Positions 1 through 9,014 of a stretch of DNA of 64,000 nucleotides are shown in pieces (the first letter of the stretch is position 1; each line of letters begins with the position of its first letter). The translations under genes were made by a program, and so were the position numbers. This stretch comes from Candidatus Hydrogenedentota bacterium (GTDB lineage Bacteria > Hydrogenedentota > Hydrogenedentia > Hydrogenedentales > SLHB01), in NCBI GenBank assembly GCA_029552745.1, contig JAKPDK010000152.1:345902-409901 (forward strand), given 5' to 3'. The notes under the pieces are model-generated. The model saw nothing but the letters and a program-made list of their open reading frames with translations. It searched no databases and was not told where the DNA came from.

Positions 1-1098
1 TTTTCTTCCCCCCAGTTCCGGCTCCTTGTCTTCCGTCATAATGGTTTCCACGACCGAGGGAGACAGGAAACGTCCCAGCGTTGCCCTTTTTTTCTCCGCC
101 TCGATCATCCGTCGGTAAAGCCGAACGTTGTCCACCGCCAACGCGGACTGAGAAGCCACTGATGCAAAAAGTTCCAGGTCTTGTTCCGTGAAAGAAAAAT
201 CTGGCCTTCGGGTGTCGACGTATATCGATCCGAGTATACGGTCTTCCACATTCAAAGGGGCACACATAGCGCTGCTGATTCGCTGACGGATAATACTTTC
301 TCGTTCCGCAAATTCACGATCCCGTTGCGCATCGCGCATCAATACTGGCTTACCTGTCTCCGCCGCACGTCCCGCAATACCCATGCTGGGTGACCCTGCC
401 TGCAAATCTTGCCCCATTTTTCGCGCCGTATGAACGCGCAAAGCCCCTGTTTGCTCATCGCGCAACATAATAAATCCCCGTTCCGCCCCTGTAACTTCAA
501 TAGCCACATCCAATACTTTGGAGAGCCTATCCGGAAGCTCCGCATTCGAGGCAATCAACTTGCTCACTTCCGTATTTGCCTTATAGAGAGAAGCCAAACG
601 AGCATATGCTCTCCCGAGTTCTTGTAGCTCAAGCCCTGCAACCAGACCTTGTCCTGTTTCCACCTGTATAGGTCCAGCCGTTGTCTTTCCTAACAGGGTC
701 ATATTTCTTCCTAAGCGGTCAAGGTCTGCCCGAATCGAGTCCACATCTACATCGGTGGATACATACAGATCGCCCTCGTCGGCTACCTTGGACTGATTAT
801 CAACAGCACGATCATCGTGAAAAACGAGTTTGCACTTGCTGCCCAACCATATTTCATCCCTGTCGGTCAGGGAGCGTTCTATGACCCGTTGCCCGTTTAC
901 ATACGTGCCGTTGAGACTGTTCAAATCGATGATGAGAAACCTGTTCGCGCGGGCGACTACCTTTGCATGGTGGCGTGACACTTCGTCCGCTACGAGAATG
1001 ATACTGTTGTCCTCTGCCCGCCCTAACGTGGTCTCACTCCCGCGCAAAGGCGCACGTATGATGGGTACACCGGGTTGTTCAATCATGAAATAGGGCAT
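1..1098 (-). CDS. FHA-GAF signalling protein, probable nucleotide cyclase (C-terminus outside window)
   Basis: The frame stays open from an ATG at 1098 to the window edge (366 codons), so the gene is cut by the left end. Residues about 8-95 form an FHA phosphothreonine-binding domain, with the GR, SRHHA and NSLNGTYVNG signatures. After a linker, residues about 160-315 look like a GAF domain (ERGFIMLRDEQTG, RISSAMCAPL, ILGSIYVDTR). The last visible residues read LGRFLSPSVVETIM followed by ELGGKK. This is the usual lead-in to a class III adenylate/guanylate cyclase domain (LGGKKREVT-FADIRGF in the family), so a cyclase output is inferred but not seen. It would be a cytosolic sensor combining phosphoprotein binding, small-molecule sensing and cyclic-nucleotide synthesis. 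The Nudix gene ends 105 bases upstream on the same strand. Confidence 0.8.
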   Translation of the reverse strand, partial: MPYFMIEQPGVPIIRAPLRGSETTLGRAEDNSIILVADEVSRHHAKVVARANRFLIIDLNSLNGTYVNGQRVIERSLTDRDEIWLGSKCKLVFHDDRAVDNQSKVADEGDLYVSTDVDVDSIRADLDRLGRNMTLLGKTTAGPIQVETGQGLVAGLELQELGRAYARLASLYKANTEVSKLIASNAELPDRLSKVLDVAIEVTGAERGFIMLRDEQTGALRVHTARKMGQDLQAGSPSMGIAGRAAETGKPVLMRDAQRDREFAERESIIRQRISSAMCAPLNVEDRILGSIYVDTRRPDFSFTEQDLELFASVASQSALAVDNVRLYRRMIEAEKKRATLGRFLSPSVVETIMTEDKEPELGGRK

Positions 1099-1203
1099 TG
1101 CCTAAATACTCCAAACAAATCATAACAAGCACATGATATAGCTTCAAAGACTACAGCATGTACATTGGGAGAGGTGAGAGGGGCAGCCAACGAGAATATT
1201 GAA

Positions 1204-1722
1204 CTATCTTTTGAATCCAGAATCAAAAGCGGCGAGAAGTTCACGATGAGCCTGAAATGCTAATGGAGGACGTTCGTTGGGCGCGAAAAAACCAAGTTGT
1301 AGCGCATCGGAATGGGGACGGGGAATCCCATCCCATTCCTCTACGTAATATGCCAGAATAATCACTGTGCCAGAATACTTACTGTTCTGAGTATTCGTTC
1401 CCACAAGACGCAGACGTCTCCCTACTATGTTTGTTTCCTCATAGAGCTCGCGGAGGGCACCCTCTTCGGCAGTCTCGCCTAGTTCCATAAACCCGCCCGG
1501 CAAGGTCCATTGACCTCGGCACGGCTCGATTGCACGCTGAACCAGCAGTAGTTCATCGCCCTTCAAAACAAAACAACACGTAGCCGGAACAGGGTTAAAA
1601 TAATAAAAACGCACACACGTTTCACAAAACGGGCGCTGGTTTTCGCCATCGAAGCACATTTTTAGAAGATTCCCACATTGAGGACAATACTTCCACTGAA
1701 AAGGGGGTTTCGCGTCATGCAT
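1204..1722 (-). CDS. Nudix hydrolase with N-terminal zinc ribbon
   Basis: The protein has 172 residues. C13-x2-C16 and C33-x2-C36 form a zinc ribbon. The Nudix box follows with G77, E83, R91-E92 and E95-E96 in the right spacing (G-x5-E-x7-RE-x2-EE). The zinc ribbon plus Nudix layout resembles NudC/YfcD-like and ADP-ribose pyrophosphatase-like enzymes that hydrolyse nucleoside diphosphates linked to another group. The NudC hallmark SQPWPFPQS is absent, so NADH pyrophosphatase activity is not supported and the substrate is unknown. It follows the nitroreductase gene by 45 bases on the same strand and may be the last gene of that run. Confidence 0.88.
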   Translation of the reverse strand: MHDAKPPFQWKYCPQCGNLLKMCFDGENQRPFCETCVRFYYFNPVPATCCFVLKGDELLLVQRAIEPCRGQWTLPGGFMELGETAEEGALRELYEETNIVGRRLRLVGTNTQNSKYSGTVIILAYYVEEWDGIPRPHSDALQLGFFAPNERPPLAFQAHRELLAAFDSGFKR

Positions 1723-1767
1723 GGTATAGTCCTATTGATGTAAAAGAAAGAACAAAAGCGTCAAAAA

Positions 1768-2259
1768 TCAATACTTTTCCCAATGCAACACTTCGGAGAG
1801 AGGCCGTTTGTTGGGACTGTCCACGTGTGCTGGTTTTCCAATAGCAATGAGACTGACCAGCTTATAATCTTGCGGCGCACCGACGAGGGAGCAGATAGTT
1901 TCCGCGTACGGCTTCTTGTCACCGGCAACCCAGCAAGAACCCAAACCGTGTGCTCTCGCTGCGACCAAAATGTTCTGCGTTGCCGCACTACCGTCTTCTA
2001 GAAAGTATTTTGTTTCCTTGCAAAGTACCACCACACAAACAGGGGCATCGGCAATGAACGGTCCGTGATCTGTTGTCTGGGCGATTCTGCGCCTGGTTTC
2101 AAGATCCGTGACCACGACGAATTCCCAAGGCTGAAGATTGATTGCCGTTGCTGCCAACCTGCCGCAGTCAATAATATCCTCAATTACCTCCCTGGGTATT
2201 GGATCTGGTAGATAACGCCTTACCGACCGTCTTGTTTTCAGCGCCTCGATAGCATCCAT
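1768..2259 (-). CDS. Nitroreductase family FMN oxidoreductase
   Basis: This is a 163-residue flavoprotein of the nitroreductase fold. The N-terminal TRRSVRRYLPDPIP is the typical FMN-phosphate-binding start, NLQPWEFVVV the middle strand, and GLGSCWVAG with LVSLIAIGKPA the C-terminal core. The start is placed at the ATG at 2259 because the strong ribosome-binding site GGGAGGAA lies just upstream; the frame is open further upstream but overlaps the end of trxB. It is short but normal for the minimal family. It lies 34 bases after trxB on the same strand, suggesting co-transcription and a redox role. Substrate (quinone, nitro compound or flavin) cannot be told from sequence. Confidence 0.88.
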   Translation of the reverse strand: MDAIEALKTRRSVRRYLPDPIPREVIEDIIDCGRLAATAINLQPWEFVVVTDLETRRRIAQTTDHGPFIADAPVCVVVLCKETKYFLEDGSAATQNILVAARAHGLGSCWVAGDKKPYAETICSLVGAPQDYKLVSLIAIGKPAHVDSPNKRPLSEVLHWEKY

Positions 2260-2293
2260 AACTGTTTCCTCCCGTGTGGTTCTTTTGTTACCC

Positions 2294-3241
2294 CTAATGT
2301 TCCTGAGACTCCAACCAACGCACACAATCAATTGCTGCCATACATCCGGAACCCGCAGCCGTAATAGCCTGACGATATACTTTGTCTTGAACATCTCCAG
2401 CAGCGAAAACCCCTTCGATGTTGGTTTTGCTGGAACCCGATTGAGTGATCAGATAACCGGTTTCATCCATTTCGAGCACGCCGCGAAACAGGTCCGTGTT
2501 TGGCTTATGTCCAATGGCAGCGAAGTAACCAGAACAGCTGATTTCGCGTGTCGAACCGGTTACCACATCTCTTAGACGAACCGCCGTGACACCCTCCTTG
2601 TCGTTACCCAAAATCTCTTCGACAACACTATTCCATTCCACGGAAATTTTGGGATTTGCCAGCACCCTGTCTGCCATGATCCTGCTGGCGCGGAACTTGT
2701 CACGCCGGTGAACAACGTGAACGCGACTTGCAAAATTCGTCAAGAACAAAGCCTCTTCCATCGCCGTATCGCCACCACCCACAACGACTACAGGTTTGTT
2801 GCGAAAGCGTGGCAAAGCGCCGTCACAGGTCGCACATGCGGAGACTCCGCGATTCATGAAACGTGTCTCCGATTCCAAACCCAAATATTTCGCATTGGCG
2901 CCGGTAGCGATTATGACAGCCTTCGTTTCAAACTTTTCGGCATCGCAATGTATGATAAAAGGGCAAGTTCCGAAATCCACCTTGGTTGCCGTTTTCGAAA
3001 CCATACGAGCTCCGAACTTTTCTGCCTGTTGTTTCATCCGCGCCACCAATTCGGGACCAGTAATTCCGTCCGGGAATCCCGGGTAGTTTTCCACTTCGGT
3101 AGTGGTCATGAGTTGCCCACCGGGCAAAATCTCAGCACTGAGTTCACCCTCAAGAACCAGTGGAGCCAAATTTGCCCTTCCGGTATAGAGAGCTGCCGTA
3201 TATGCGGCCGGTCCCGATCCAATTATGATCACATTTTCCAT
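2294..3241 (-). CDS. trxB: Thioredoxin reductase (NADPH)
   Basis: The protein has 315 residues, standard for low-molecular-weight thioredoxin reductase. It shows the FAD-binding GSGPAAYTAA at residue 8, the redox-active CATC at residues 136-139, the NADPH-binding VVVGGGDTAMEEA and the second FAD motif GVFAAGDVQD near the C-terminus. It passes electrons from NADPH via FAD to thioredoxin in the cytosol. An AAAGG ribosome-binding site precedes the ATG. The gene lies between the epimerase-aminotransferase fusion (114 bases upstream) and the nitroreductase, all on the minus strand. No thioredoxin gene is in the window. Confidence 0.96.
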   Translation of the reverse strand: MENVIIIGSGPAAYTAALYTGRANLAPLVLEGELSAEILPGGQLMTTTEVENYPGFPDGITGPELVARMKQQAEKFGARMVSKTATKVDFGTCPFIIHCDAEKFETKAVIIATGANAKYLGLESETRFMNRGVSACATCDGALPRFRNKPVVVVGGGDTAMEEALFLTNFASRVHVVHRRDKFRASRIMADRVLANPKISVEWNSVVEEILGNDKEGVTAVRLRDVVTGSTREISCSGYFAAIGHKPNTDLFRGVLEMDETGYLITQSGSSKTNIEGVFAAGDVQDKVYRQAITAAGSGCMAAIDCVRWLESQEH

Positions 3242-3355
3242 TTTTCAGCCTTTCGTAATTTGCCAAAGCCTAAAAACAAGCACCCGGTAAACTCAACGAA
3301 TCATGCCCAACACATACGCCAAGTATTATGTAACAAACAGCGGTGAGAACGAAAT

Positions 3356-5530
3356 TCATTTCCGAGCATTCGCAATAACTTTTTTTAATGCAGCAGCCAC
3401 TTGGTGGACATGTCGTTCCTCCATTAGCGGAAAGAGCGGCAATGAGAGCATATCCATGGACGCCGCAGTAGCATAGGGTAAATCCTCCGGACGCCAACCA
3501 AAACATTCTCGGTAGAACTTATGGAGATGAAGCCCATAGAAATGCAGCCCGGTCCCTATATTTTCCTTACGCAAGTCTTCTCGGATTTCATCTCGCGTCT
3601 TACGAAGTTTTTCAAGTTTCAGTCGAACGATCATAAGATGCCAAGCATGCTCGATGTTTTCCAAAACTCGAGGTAAACGGATTTCCTCAATATCCGCCAA
3701 AGCCACGGCATAAAGTCGGGCAAGCCGTGTGCGGGCTGTTTTGAATGCAGGAAACTTCTTGAGTTGTTCTATGCCTATCGCGGCGTTTACGTCACTCAAT
3801 CTGTATTTGAAACCAGGAATGGTCACTTCATCTGGCGTTTGAGCCGCGCTTCGACCATAACGATCCCAGGCGGATTTTGACAGTCCATGATGGGCAAGTA
3901 CCGCGAGAGCCGATGCCGCCTCTTCGTTTTTTAGGGTAATGGCACCACCATCGATGGTGGTAATGTTCTTGATCGCGTAAAAGCTGAAACAGGTGTACTC
4001 ACCATAGGACCCTATGGGAACACCTTTGTAAGAGGCGCCCAAAGCATGGGCGGCGTCCTCTATGACAACCACCTTATGTTTCCGTGCAATTTCGTAAATT
4101 GGATCGAGATCACAAGGTTGTCCAGCCAAATGAACAGGGATTATTGCGCGGGTTTTTGGGGTGATAGCTTGTTCCAAAGCTTTGGGGTCCATGTTCAGCG
4201 TGTCGTCGCACACATCCACGAAAACAGGTGTTGCTCCCATGTTGACTATCGTGTTCGCTGTCGAGGCCCACGTCAAAGGACTCGTAATTACTTCATCTCC
4301 CGGTTTTACGCCAGCATAGACAAGACATAAATGAAGGGCGGCCGTACAAGAGATAACGGCTACTGCGTGGTTAGCGCCGACGCTTTCCGCCAGAAGCTTT
4401 TCAAACACAGGGACACGCGCAGCAGAGGTTAACCAACCACTCCGGAGTGTTTCGACAACAGCCCGCTCCTCTTCTTGTCCCAAGGTGGGACGATACAACG
4501 GCACAAATCGCGGCGGAACGGGTTCTCCGCCTTCATCTACAGGTAAATCAAGCAGTCGCCTCAGAGTACGTACGTTGTAGTAAATATCATCTGTCCAGTC
4601 GCTCTGGTGGTTGGAAGCCCATTCTTGAAGTTCCTGAATGCCTTGTTCCAATGAGAAAACGGCCTTGAAATCCAGCCTTTGCAGCAGCTTGTCAAAAGAA
4701 ACGTGAAAAGTTCGCTGATCATCGTCGTCTCGCGCCACTTCCAAGGCAACTCCGGGGAAAAATTGCTGGATCCTCTCAGCAAGCGCCCTTATCTGAAGAT
4801 TCCCTTCATTTACACCGACGTTGAAAACCTCGCCCCCGACAATAGAAGAGGGTGCATCTAGGAGGAGAAGCATCGCACGGGCGGCATCCTGAACATGAAG
4901 AAATGGACGCCACTGATTGCCTCCGCCTAGCAAATATATTCGCTTCTGGTGAACAGCCGTAGCAACCATCTGGTTCACCGCTAAATCCAACCGCATCCGA
5001 GGAGACACACCAAACAAAGTTGCCAGTCGAGCCACCACGGGCGAGAACTTTTCATTATGCAGAGGCAGCAGCGCTTGTTCCGCGCGCAGACTTGTCGCAC
5101 CGTAGGGTGATACCGGCGCCGGCGGGCTCGCCTCATCGAGAAAAGGAAACATGCCACGACCATATACGGCACAGGTAGACGCTAGAACAAAGCGGGAAAT
5201 ACCGTGCAACATGGCTTGATGCGCTAACTCACGAACGCTGTCGACGTTAATGTCTTCGGTCCGTTCCTCGTCCAGGGCACACGAGGGATCATTGGACAAA
5301 GCGGCTAAGTGGATTATCGCTTCGACACCTTCAAAAAGGCCAGCCGCTTCTTGGAGACGCCGGACGTCTCCTTTGACGATCTCAAAGTCTGGATGACTTT
5401 TCACATGGTCGGACAGCCGGTTACCAAAGCAGAAACGGTCAAAAACCCGCACCGCATGGCCACGTTCGAGCAATTGCTTCACTACATGGCAACCCAAGTA
5501 CCCTGCGCCGCCGGTCACCAACACTTTCAT
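3356..5530 (-). CDS. Fused NAD-dependent sugar epimerase/dehydratase and DegT-type aminotransferase
   Basis: This is a single 724-residue chain with two enzymes. Residues 1 to about 320 are an extended SDR nucleotide-sugar epimerase/dehydratase, with the NAD-binding GGAGYLG at 7-13, STCAVYG at 118-124 and WRPFLHVQDAA. The expected YxxxK is YGATS at 143-147, so Tyr143 is present but the catalytic lysine is serine. Residues about 340-724 are a DegT/DnrJ/EryC1/StrS PLP aminotransferase with the EDAAHALGA aspartate (D492) and Schiff-base lysine K521 in FYAIKNITTIDGG. Such enzymes are usually separate and act in series on nucleotide-linked sugars to make amino sugars for surface glycans. The start has a clear GAGGAG site. 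The M24-like gene ends 26 bases upstream. Confidence 0.9.
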   Translation of the reverse strand: MKVLVTGGAGYLGCHVVKQLLERGHAVRVFDRFCFGNRLSDHVKSHPDFEIVKGDVRRLQEAAGLFEGVEAIIHLAALSNDPSCALDEERTEDINVDSVRELAHQAMLHGISRFVLASTCAVYGRGMFPFLDEASPPAPVSPYGATSLRAEQALLPLHNEKFSPVVARLATLFGVSPRMRLDLAVNQMVATAVHQKRIYLLGGGNQWRPFLHVQDAARAMLLLLDAPSSIVGGEVFNVGVNEGNLQIRALAERIQQFFPGVALEVARDDDDQRTFHVSFDKLLQRLDFKAVFSLEQGIQELQEWASNHQSDWTDDIYYNVRTLRRLLDLPVDEGGEPVPPRFVPLYRPTLGQEEERAVVETLRSGWLTSAARVPVFEKLLAESVGANHAVAVISCTAALHLCLVYAGVKPGDEVITSPLTWASTANTIVNMGATPVFVDVCDDTLNMDPKALEQAITPKTRAIIPVHLAGQPCDLDPIYEIARKHKVVVIEDAAHALGASYKGVPIGSYGEYTCFSFYAIKNITTIDGGAITLKNEEAASALAVLAHHGLSKSAWDRYGRSAAQTPDEVTIPGFKYRLSDVNAAIGIEQLKKFPAFKTARTRLARLYAVALADIEEIRLPRVLENIEHAWHLMIVRLKLEKLRKTRDEIREDLRKENIGTGLHFYGLHLHKFYRECFGWRPEDLPYATAASMDMLSLPLFPLMEERHVHQVAAALKKVIANARK

Positions 5531-5556
5531 AAAGTTGTCTCCTCAAAAACGCTTTC

Positions 5557-6750
5557 TTAGCATGAAATATCAGACTTGCCCACTTCTGTATTTCTGCCAA
5601 GAACTTTGGCCAGATCAACTTGAGGCAGCATGGGAGTCGCGGTCACTATTTCTTTCGTACCGTCCGGCAGCAAAATAAAGGTATCTTCAGACTTGACGCC
5701 AGGCGCGGAAGGGTTCCATGCAAATGCCATCCCGAAAGGCACCTCTTCACCAAGGACGTTCTTAACATCTTTGCTCCATTGCGGATCGACTATCGGAAAT
5801 GATTCTCCCGGAGCCCCTTTACAAGTTCTACCTGCGTAACCCGTCGCACCACCTTGATGATGATGATGCCATTCGTTAACAGAAAACCCCAACGCAGGAT
5901 AAGCCTGCTGACATGCGGCAAATACATCGCCGAGCGTTTTTCCCGGCAAAGTAGCCTCCTGCACAAGGGCATCCACACCACAGATTCGGCAATAGGCATC
6001 ATGTATTTCCTTAGAAACCTCTCTCACCTTCTTGAAACGGGTCAAAGAAACTACAAGACCTTCCCTCAAAAAACAGCCCACAACCATGACGTAGGTCCGT
6101 ACGCAATTTTGGGAAGCATGATTACTCAGCAGCGGCGTTACGGTAGGAAGAGGATGTCGATATCTGGCGATACGTTCATCTGCCGCAACCAAAACAACAG
6201 GAACATGACACTGCCTCTTCCATCCCTCCGCCACAAGACGAGCGGCGATGTCAGCCTCCGTCATACCCGTGGAAATCGATTTAAGTGTTTCGCACATGGC
6301 TTCGGCAGCCAGTTTTCCCAAATGACGGTATTTTTCAAGTTCATACGTTGTGAGTGCGGCACGCAGTCTTGCAAGATCCCCGTTGACATTTGGTCCCAAA
6401 GAGCCATCATCTGAAACAAAGTTGCCGGCGAATTTTTTGCGGACAGCATTGGCAGCTGAGTCTGCAAACCAAAGAAACTCGATGGGCGCCTCGCAAGGAA
6501 GGTCAAACAACTCCTCGTCGCGTTGTCGCGGTGATTCAATCGTATTTCCCACAAAGACTGCCTTGCCTTCCTTGGTGACAAATAATGAATTCGCTCCAAC
6601 GTCTGAATAGGTATAGATGAAGTTTCTCCTTCCCCCGGTAGCCATGGCGTAGTTGTCACTGCGACTAAGTAGTATCCCGTCGTATCCGTTTTGAAGGAGA
6701 AAAGATTGCAGTAGGGCAAGGCGAATTGAAAATAGTTTGGATTGTTCCAT
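5557..6750 (-). CDS. M24-family (Xaa-Pro aminopeptidase-like) protein, probably without the usual metal site
   Basis: The protein has 397 residues with a creatinase-like N-terminal domain and a pita-bread M24 domain. The stretch NEWHHHHQGGATGYAGR and the C-terminal NPSAPGVKSEDTFILL match the fold of the Xaa-Pro peptidase group. The two metal-binding aspartates expected near the middle (DxGx-n-DxTR) are not visible in the matching region CVRTYVMVVG...SLTRF. It may therefore be a non-metal member like creatinase, or act on an unusual substrate. The start at 6750 is chosen because AAGGAC precedes it by six bases; another start ten codons upstream has no such site. It appears to be the first gene of the minus-strand run that continues into the epimerase fusion. 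Confidence 0.78.
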   Translation of the reverse strand: MEQSKLFSIRLALLQSFLLQNGYDGILLSRSDNYAMATGGRRNFIYTYSDVGANSLFVTKEGKAVFVGNTIESPRQRDEELFDLPCEAPIEFLWFADSAANAVRKKFAGNFVSDDGSLGPNVNGDLARLRAALTTYELEKYRHLGKLAAEAMCETLKSISTGMTEADIAARLVAEGWKRQCHVPVVLVAADERIARYRHPLPTVTPLLSNHASQNCVRTYVMVVGCFLREGLVVSLTRFKKVREVSKEIHDAYCRICGVDALVQEATLPGKTLGDVFAACQQAYPALGFSVNEWHHHHQGGATGYAGRTCKGAPGESFPIVDPQWSKDVKNVLGEEVPFGMAFAWNPSAPGVKSEDTFILLPDGTKEIVTATPMLPQVDLAKVLGRNTEVGKSDISC

Positions 6751-6855
6751 AAGTAATGTCCTTATTTTTTCGATGAACAAGAACTTGCTAGACTACGAAA
6801 ATAGAATATAGCAAACTCTTTAGTCGTCGTGATAGTTCCATGAGAAGGTTTTTTG

Positions 6856-7626
6856 ATGAGGTTGGTTGATGCTCATTGTCATCTTTCCTGCGCGGAATTT
6901 CGTCATAATGAGTCAAGAATTGTCGAAGATGCTAAACGCGTGGGGATAGTCGGCATGATTTCTGCCGCAACAAAAAGGGAAGAATGGGAAGAGGTTTTTC
7001 ATCTTGCCCGGAGGTTCCCTGAAGTGTATGCCGCTTGGGGGGTACACCCTTGGTATGTAACTCCTGAAGATGTTACGGAGATTGCTGCACTGCAAACCGC
7101 CCAGGTGAATGGTATAACCGCCATAGGCGAAATTGGCTTGGATAGGAAAATAAGTACGCCACCGTTTAAACTGCAGCTAGAGGTCTTCGAAGAACAACTA
7201 AAAATTGCGCGGGAATTAAACCTGCCCGTCGTGGTACATTGCCGCGGAGCTTTTAATACCCTAATTGATTCTGTCCGCCAGATTGGACTACCCAAAGCCG
7301 GTGGAATTGTTCATGCCTATTCGGGAAGCCTTGAGATAACAGAGGAACTAATAAAGCTGGGATTCAGCTTTTCCATGGGACGAGCCCTAACCTATCGTAA
7401 CAGTCCCAAACGTGTTGAAGTTTTGAAACGCATTTATCCCGAAAGGTTTTTATTAGAAACCGACAGTCCCGACTTGCCCCCTGTAGAATTACAAGGCATG
7501 GTAAACGTGCCCGCAAATCTAACCTACATGCTACGTGCTTCAGCCGAATTGTTGGAATTGCCCGAGGAAGAAATCGCTGAAAAAACCACAGAAAATGCCA
7601 TCCGTTTGTTTGGACTGAATGCATGA
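6856..7626 (+). CDS. tatD: TatD-family metal-dependent hydrolase / DNase
   Basis: This 256-residue TIM-barrel hydrolase has all the TatD metal motifs in order: DAHCHLS near the start, GEIGLD, VVHCRGA, IVHAYSGS and LLETDSPDLPP. The family removes nucleotides from DNA 3' ends and related substrates using two metal ions. The ATG at 6856 is preceded by AGAAGG at a good distance; a TTG three bases earlier is also in frame but less likely. The stop overlaps the start of tcdA by four bases (ATGA), so the two genes are translationally coupled. The gene is divergent from the M24-like gene. Confidence 0.92.
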   Translation: MRLVDAHCHLSCAEFRHNESRIVEDAKRVGIVGMISAATKREEWEEVFHLARRFPEVYAAWGVHPWYVTPEDVTEIAALQTAQVNGITAIGEIGLDRKISTPPFKLQLEVFEEQLKIARELNLPVVVHCRGAFNTLIDSVRQIGLPKAGGIVHAYSGSLEITEELIKLGFSFSMGRALTYRNSPKRVEVLKRIYPERFLLETDSPDLPPVELQGMVNVPANLTYMLRASAELLELPEEEIAEKTTENAIRLFGLNA

Positions 7627-8354
7627 ACATACATGAACGAACCCGCCTGTTGATAGGAGACCAGGGCATTCAACGCCTACGGGAATCTTCCGTCGCGGTT
7701 TACGGACTTGGCGGAGTGGGGGGATATGCTTTTGAAGCTTTGGTCCGAGCAGGGGTGGGGAAACTGTACGTTGTCGATTGTGACATTGTTGAGCCGTCTA
7801 ATCTCAATCGACAAATTCTCGCTACTCAGGAAACCATCGGTCGTAAGAAAGTGGATGTCGCTATGGAACGTGCAAAAGCCATTTGTCCTGATATCATCAT
7901 TGTGCCCGTTTACGAGAGAATCCTTCCTGAAAACGTTCATCAGCTGGTACCCAATGACATCACCTACGCAATCGAAGCGATTGATTCTTTAGGTGCAAAA
8001 GTGTCGTTGATCGCGGAAAATTATAGAAGGGGGAATATTTTCGTCTCTTGTATGGGCGCTGCTCGCCGACTGAATCCGGAAATGGTTCGTGCAGCCGACA
8101 TCAGCGAGACGTTTGGGTGTCCCTTGGCAAAACGAGTAAGAACCGCTCTAAGAAAACAGGGCATTGTTCGCGGAGTACGCTGCGTTTTTTCTGCGGAACC
8201 GCCCGTGGTGCAATACCAACAACCCAACGAAACAACGGGAGACAACGCCCTCGTCAAAAGACCCCAAGGCTCTTTGTCTTACATACCAGGAATGCTAGGA
8301 TTGTTCGCCGCGGGACTCATCCTTTCAGAGATTCTAAAAGGCGCGCTTCACTGA
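7623..8354 (+). CDS. tcdA: tRNA threonylcarbamoyladenosine dehydratase (ThiF/E1-like)
   Basis: This 243-residue E1-like protein has the nucleotide-binding GLGGVGGYAFEALVRAGV, the DCDIVEPSNLNRQ strand-loop that binds the adenylated substrate, and the GxxKV-like GRKKVDVA segment. Length and the C-terminal hydrophobic tail (GLFAAGLILSEI) fit TcdA/CsdL, which cyclises t6A37 of tRNA at the expense of ATP, rather than ThiF or MoeB. The paired zinc-binding cysteines of MoeB are absent, also as in TcdA. It overlaps tatD by four bases and converges with exbB downstream. Confidence 0.85.
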   Translation: MNIHERTRLLIGDQGIQRLRESSVAVYGLGGVGGYAFEALVRAGVGKLYVVDCDIVEPSNLNRQILATQETIGRKKVDVAMERAKAICPDIIIVPVYERILPENVHQLVPNDITYAIEAIDSLGAKVSLIAENYRRGNIFVSCMGAARRLNPEMVRAADISETFGCPLAKRVRTALRKQGIVRGVRCVFSAEPPVVQYQQPNETTGDNALVKRPQGSLSYIPGMLGLFAAGLILSEILKGALH

Positions 8355-8366
8355 AAGCCGCGCGGC

Positions 8367-8990
8367 TCACTCGGAACCTCTCCGTTTCTGGCTGGCAAGC
8401 AGACGAACAACAAATGCTGTGGCACGTTCCTGCATTTCAGTAGCGTAATCGTCCACTTTATGTGCCAGCCAACTGTGGCACGCCACGGCTGGGATAGCCA
8501 CACATAATCCCGCCACGGTTGTAATAAGGGCCTCGGCAATGCCTGAAGACAAAACTTGAGGATTTCCAATACCTTTAGCAGTGATTGCATTAAAAACACG
8601 AATCATACCCAACACCGTTCCCAATAACCCCAACAAAGGACTCACCCCCGCCACAATTTCCAGTATGTTCAGTCCTCTCTCCAGCCCGGCAATTTGAGTT
8701 CTGCCCGATGCGTGCATCGTTTCGATGATTTGGTCGTGTTCCAGATGCTTTACCCGAAGACATTCTTCAATCAGACGGGCAAAAGCCCCATGAGCTTGGC
8801 GACAAACCGCTAACGCGGCATCCGGCGAAGTCTTTTCCGAAAAACCTTCCGTGAGACGCAACACCCGCTCATCGAAAACAAGCCCGCGTCGGAGAGCGAT
8901 AAACCGTTCCACAACGATGGTCAACCCCACCAACGAGCATAGACCGATGGGTATCATCATCACCCCGCCTTGCACAAGCGTATGAAACAT
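8367..8990 (-). CDS. exbB: MotA/TolQ/ExbB proton-channel family protein
   Basis: The protein has 207 residues and three membrane spans: one at the N-terminus (GGVMMIPIGLCSLVGLTIVVE) and two in the conserved core (GVSPLLGLLGTVLGMI and EALITTVAGLCVAIPAVACH). The core sequences GLLGTVLGMI and ITTVAGLxVAIPA are the family signature. Together with ExbD it would form the proton-driven stator that energises TonB. It lies 24 bases after a TonB/TolA-like gene on the same strand. No ExbD/TolR gene follows; the next gene downstream is tcdA on the opposite strand. TolQ cannot be excluded. Confidence 0.9.
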   Translation of the reverse strand: MFHTLVQGGVMMIPIGLCSLVGLTIVVERFIALRRGLVFDERVLRLTEGFSEKTSPDAALAVCRQAHGAFARLIEECLRVKHLEHDQIIETMHASGRTQIAGLERGLNILEIVAGVSPLLGLLGTVLGMIRVFNAITAKGIGNPQVLSSGIAEALITTVAGLCVAIPAVACHSWLAHKVDDYATEMQERATAFVVRLLASQKRRGSE

Positions 8991-9014
8991 CCGAGCCTCC
9001 CTAAAGTTACGTTC

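Noticed and set aside
2708..3346. Long plus-strand open frame (212 codons) over trxB
   Set aside because: It is antisense to trxB, has no family motif and no ribosome-binding site; it arises from codon bias of the real gene.
5854..6414. 186-codon plus-strand open frame
   Set aside because: It lies entirely antisense to the M24-like gene and its product is low-complexity at the start (Met run) with no domain.
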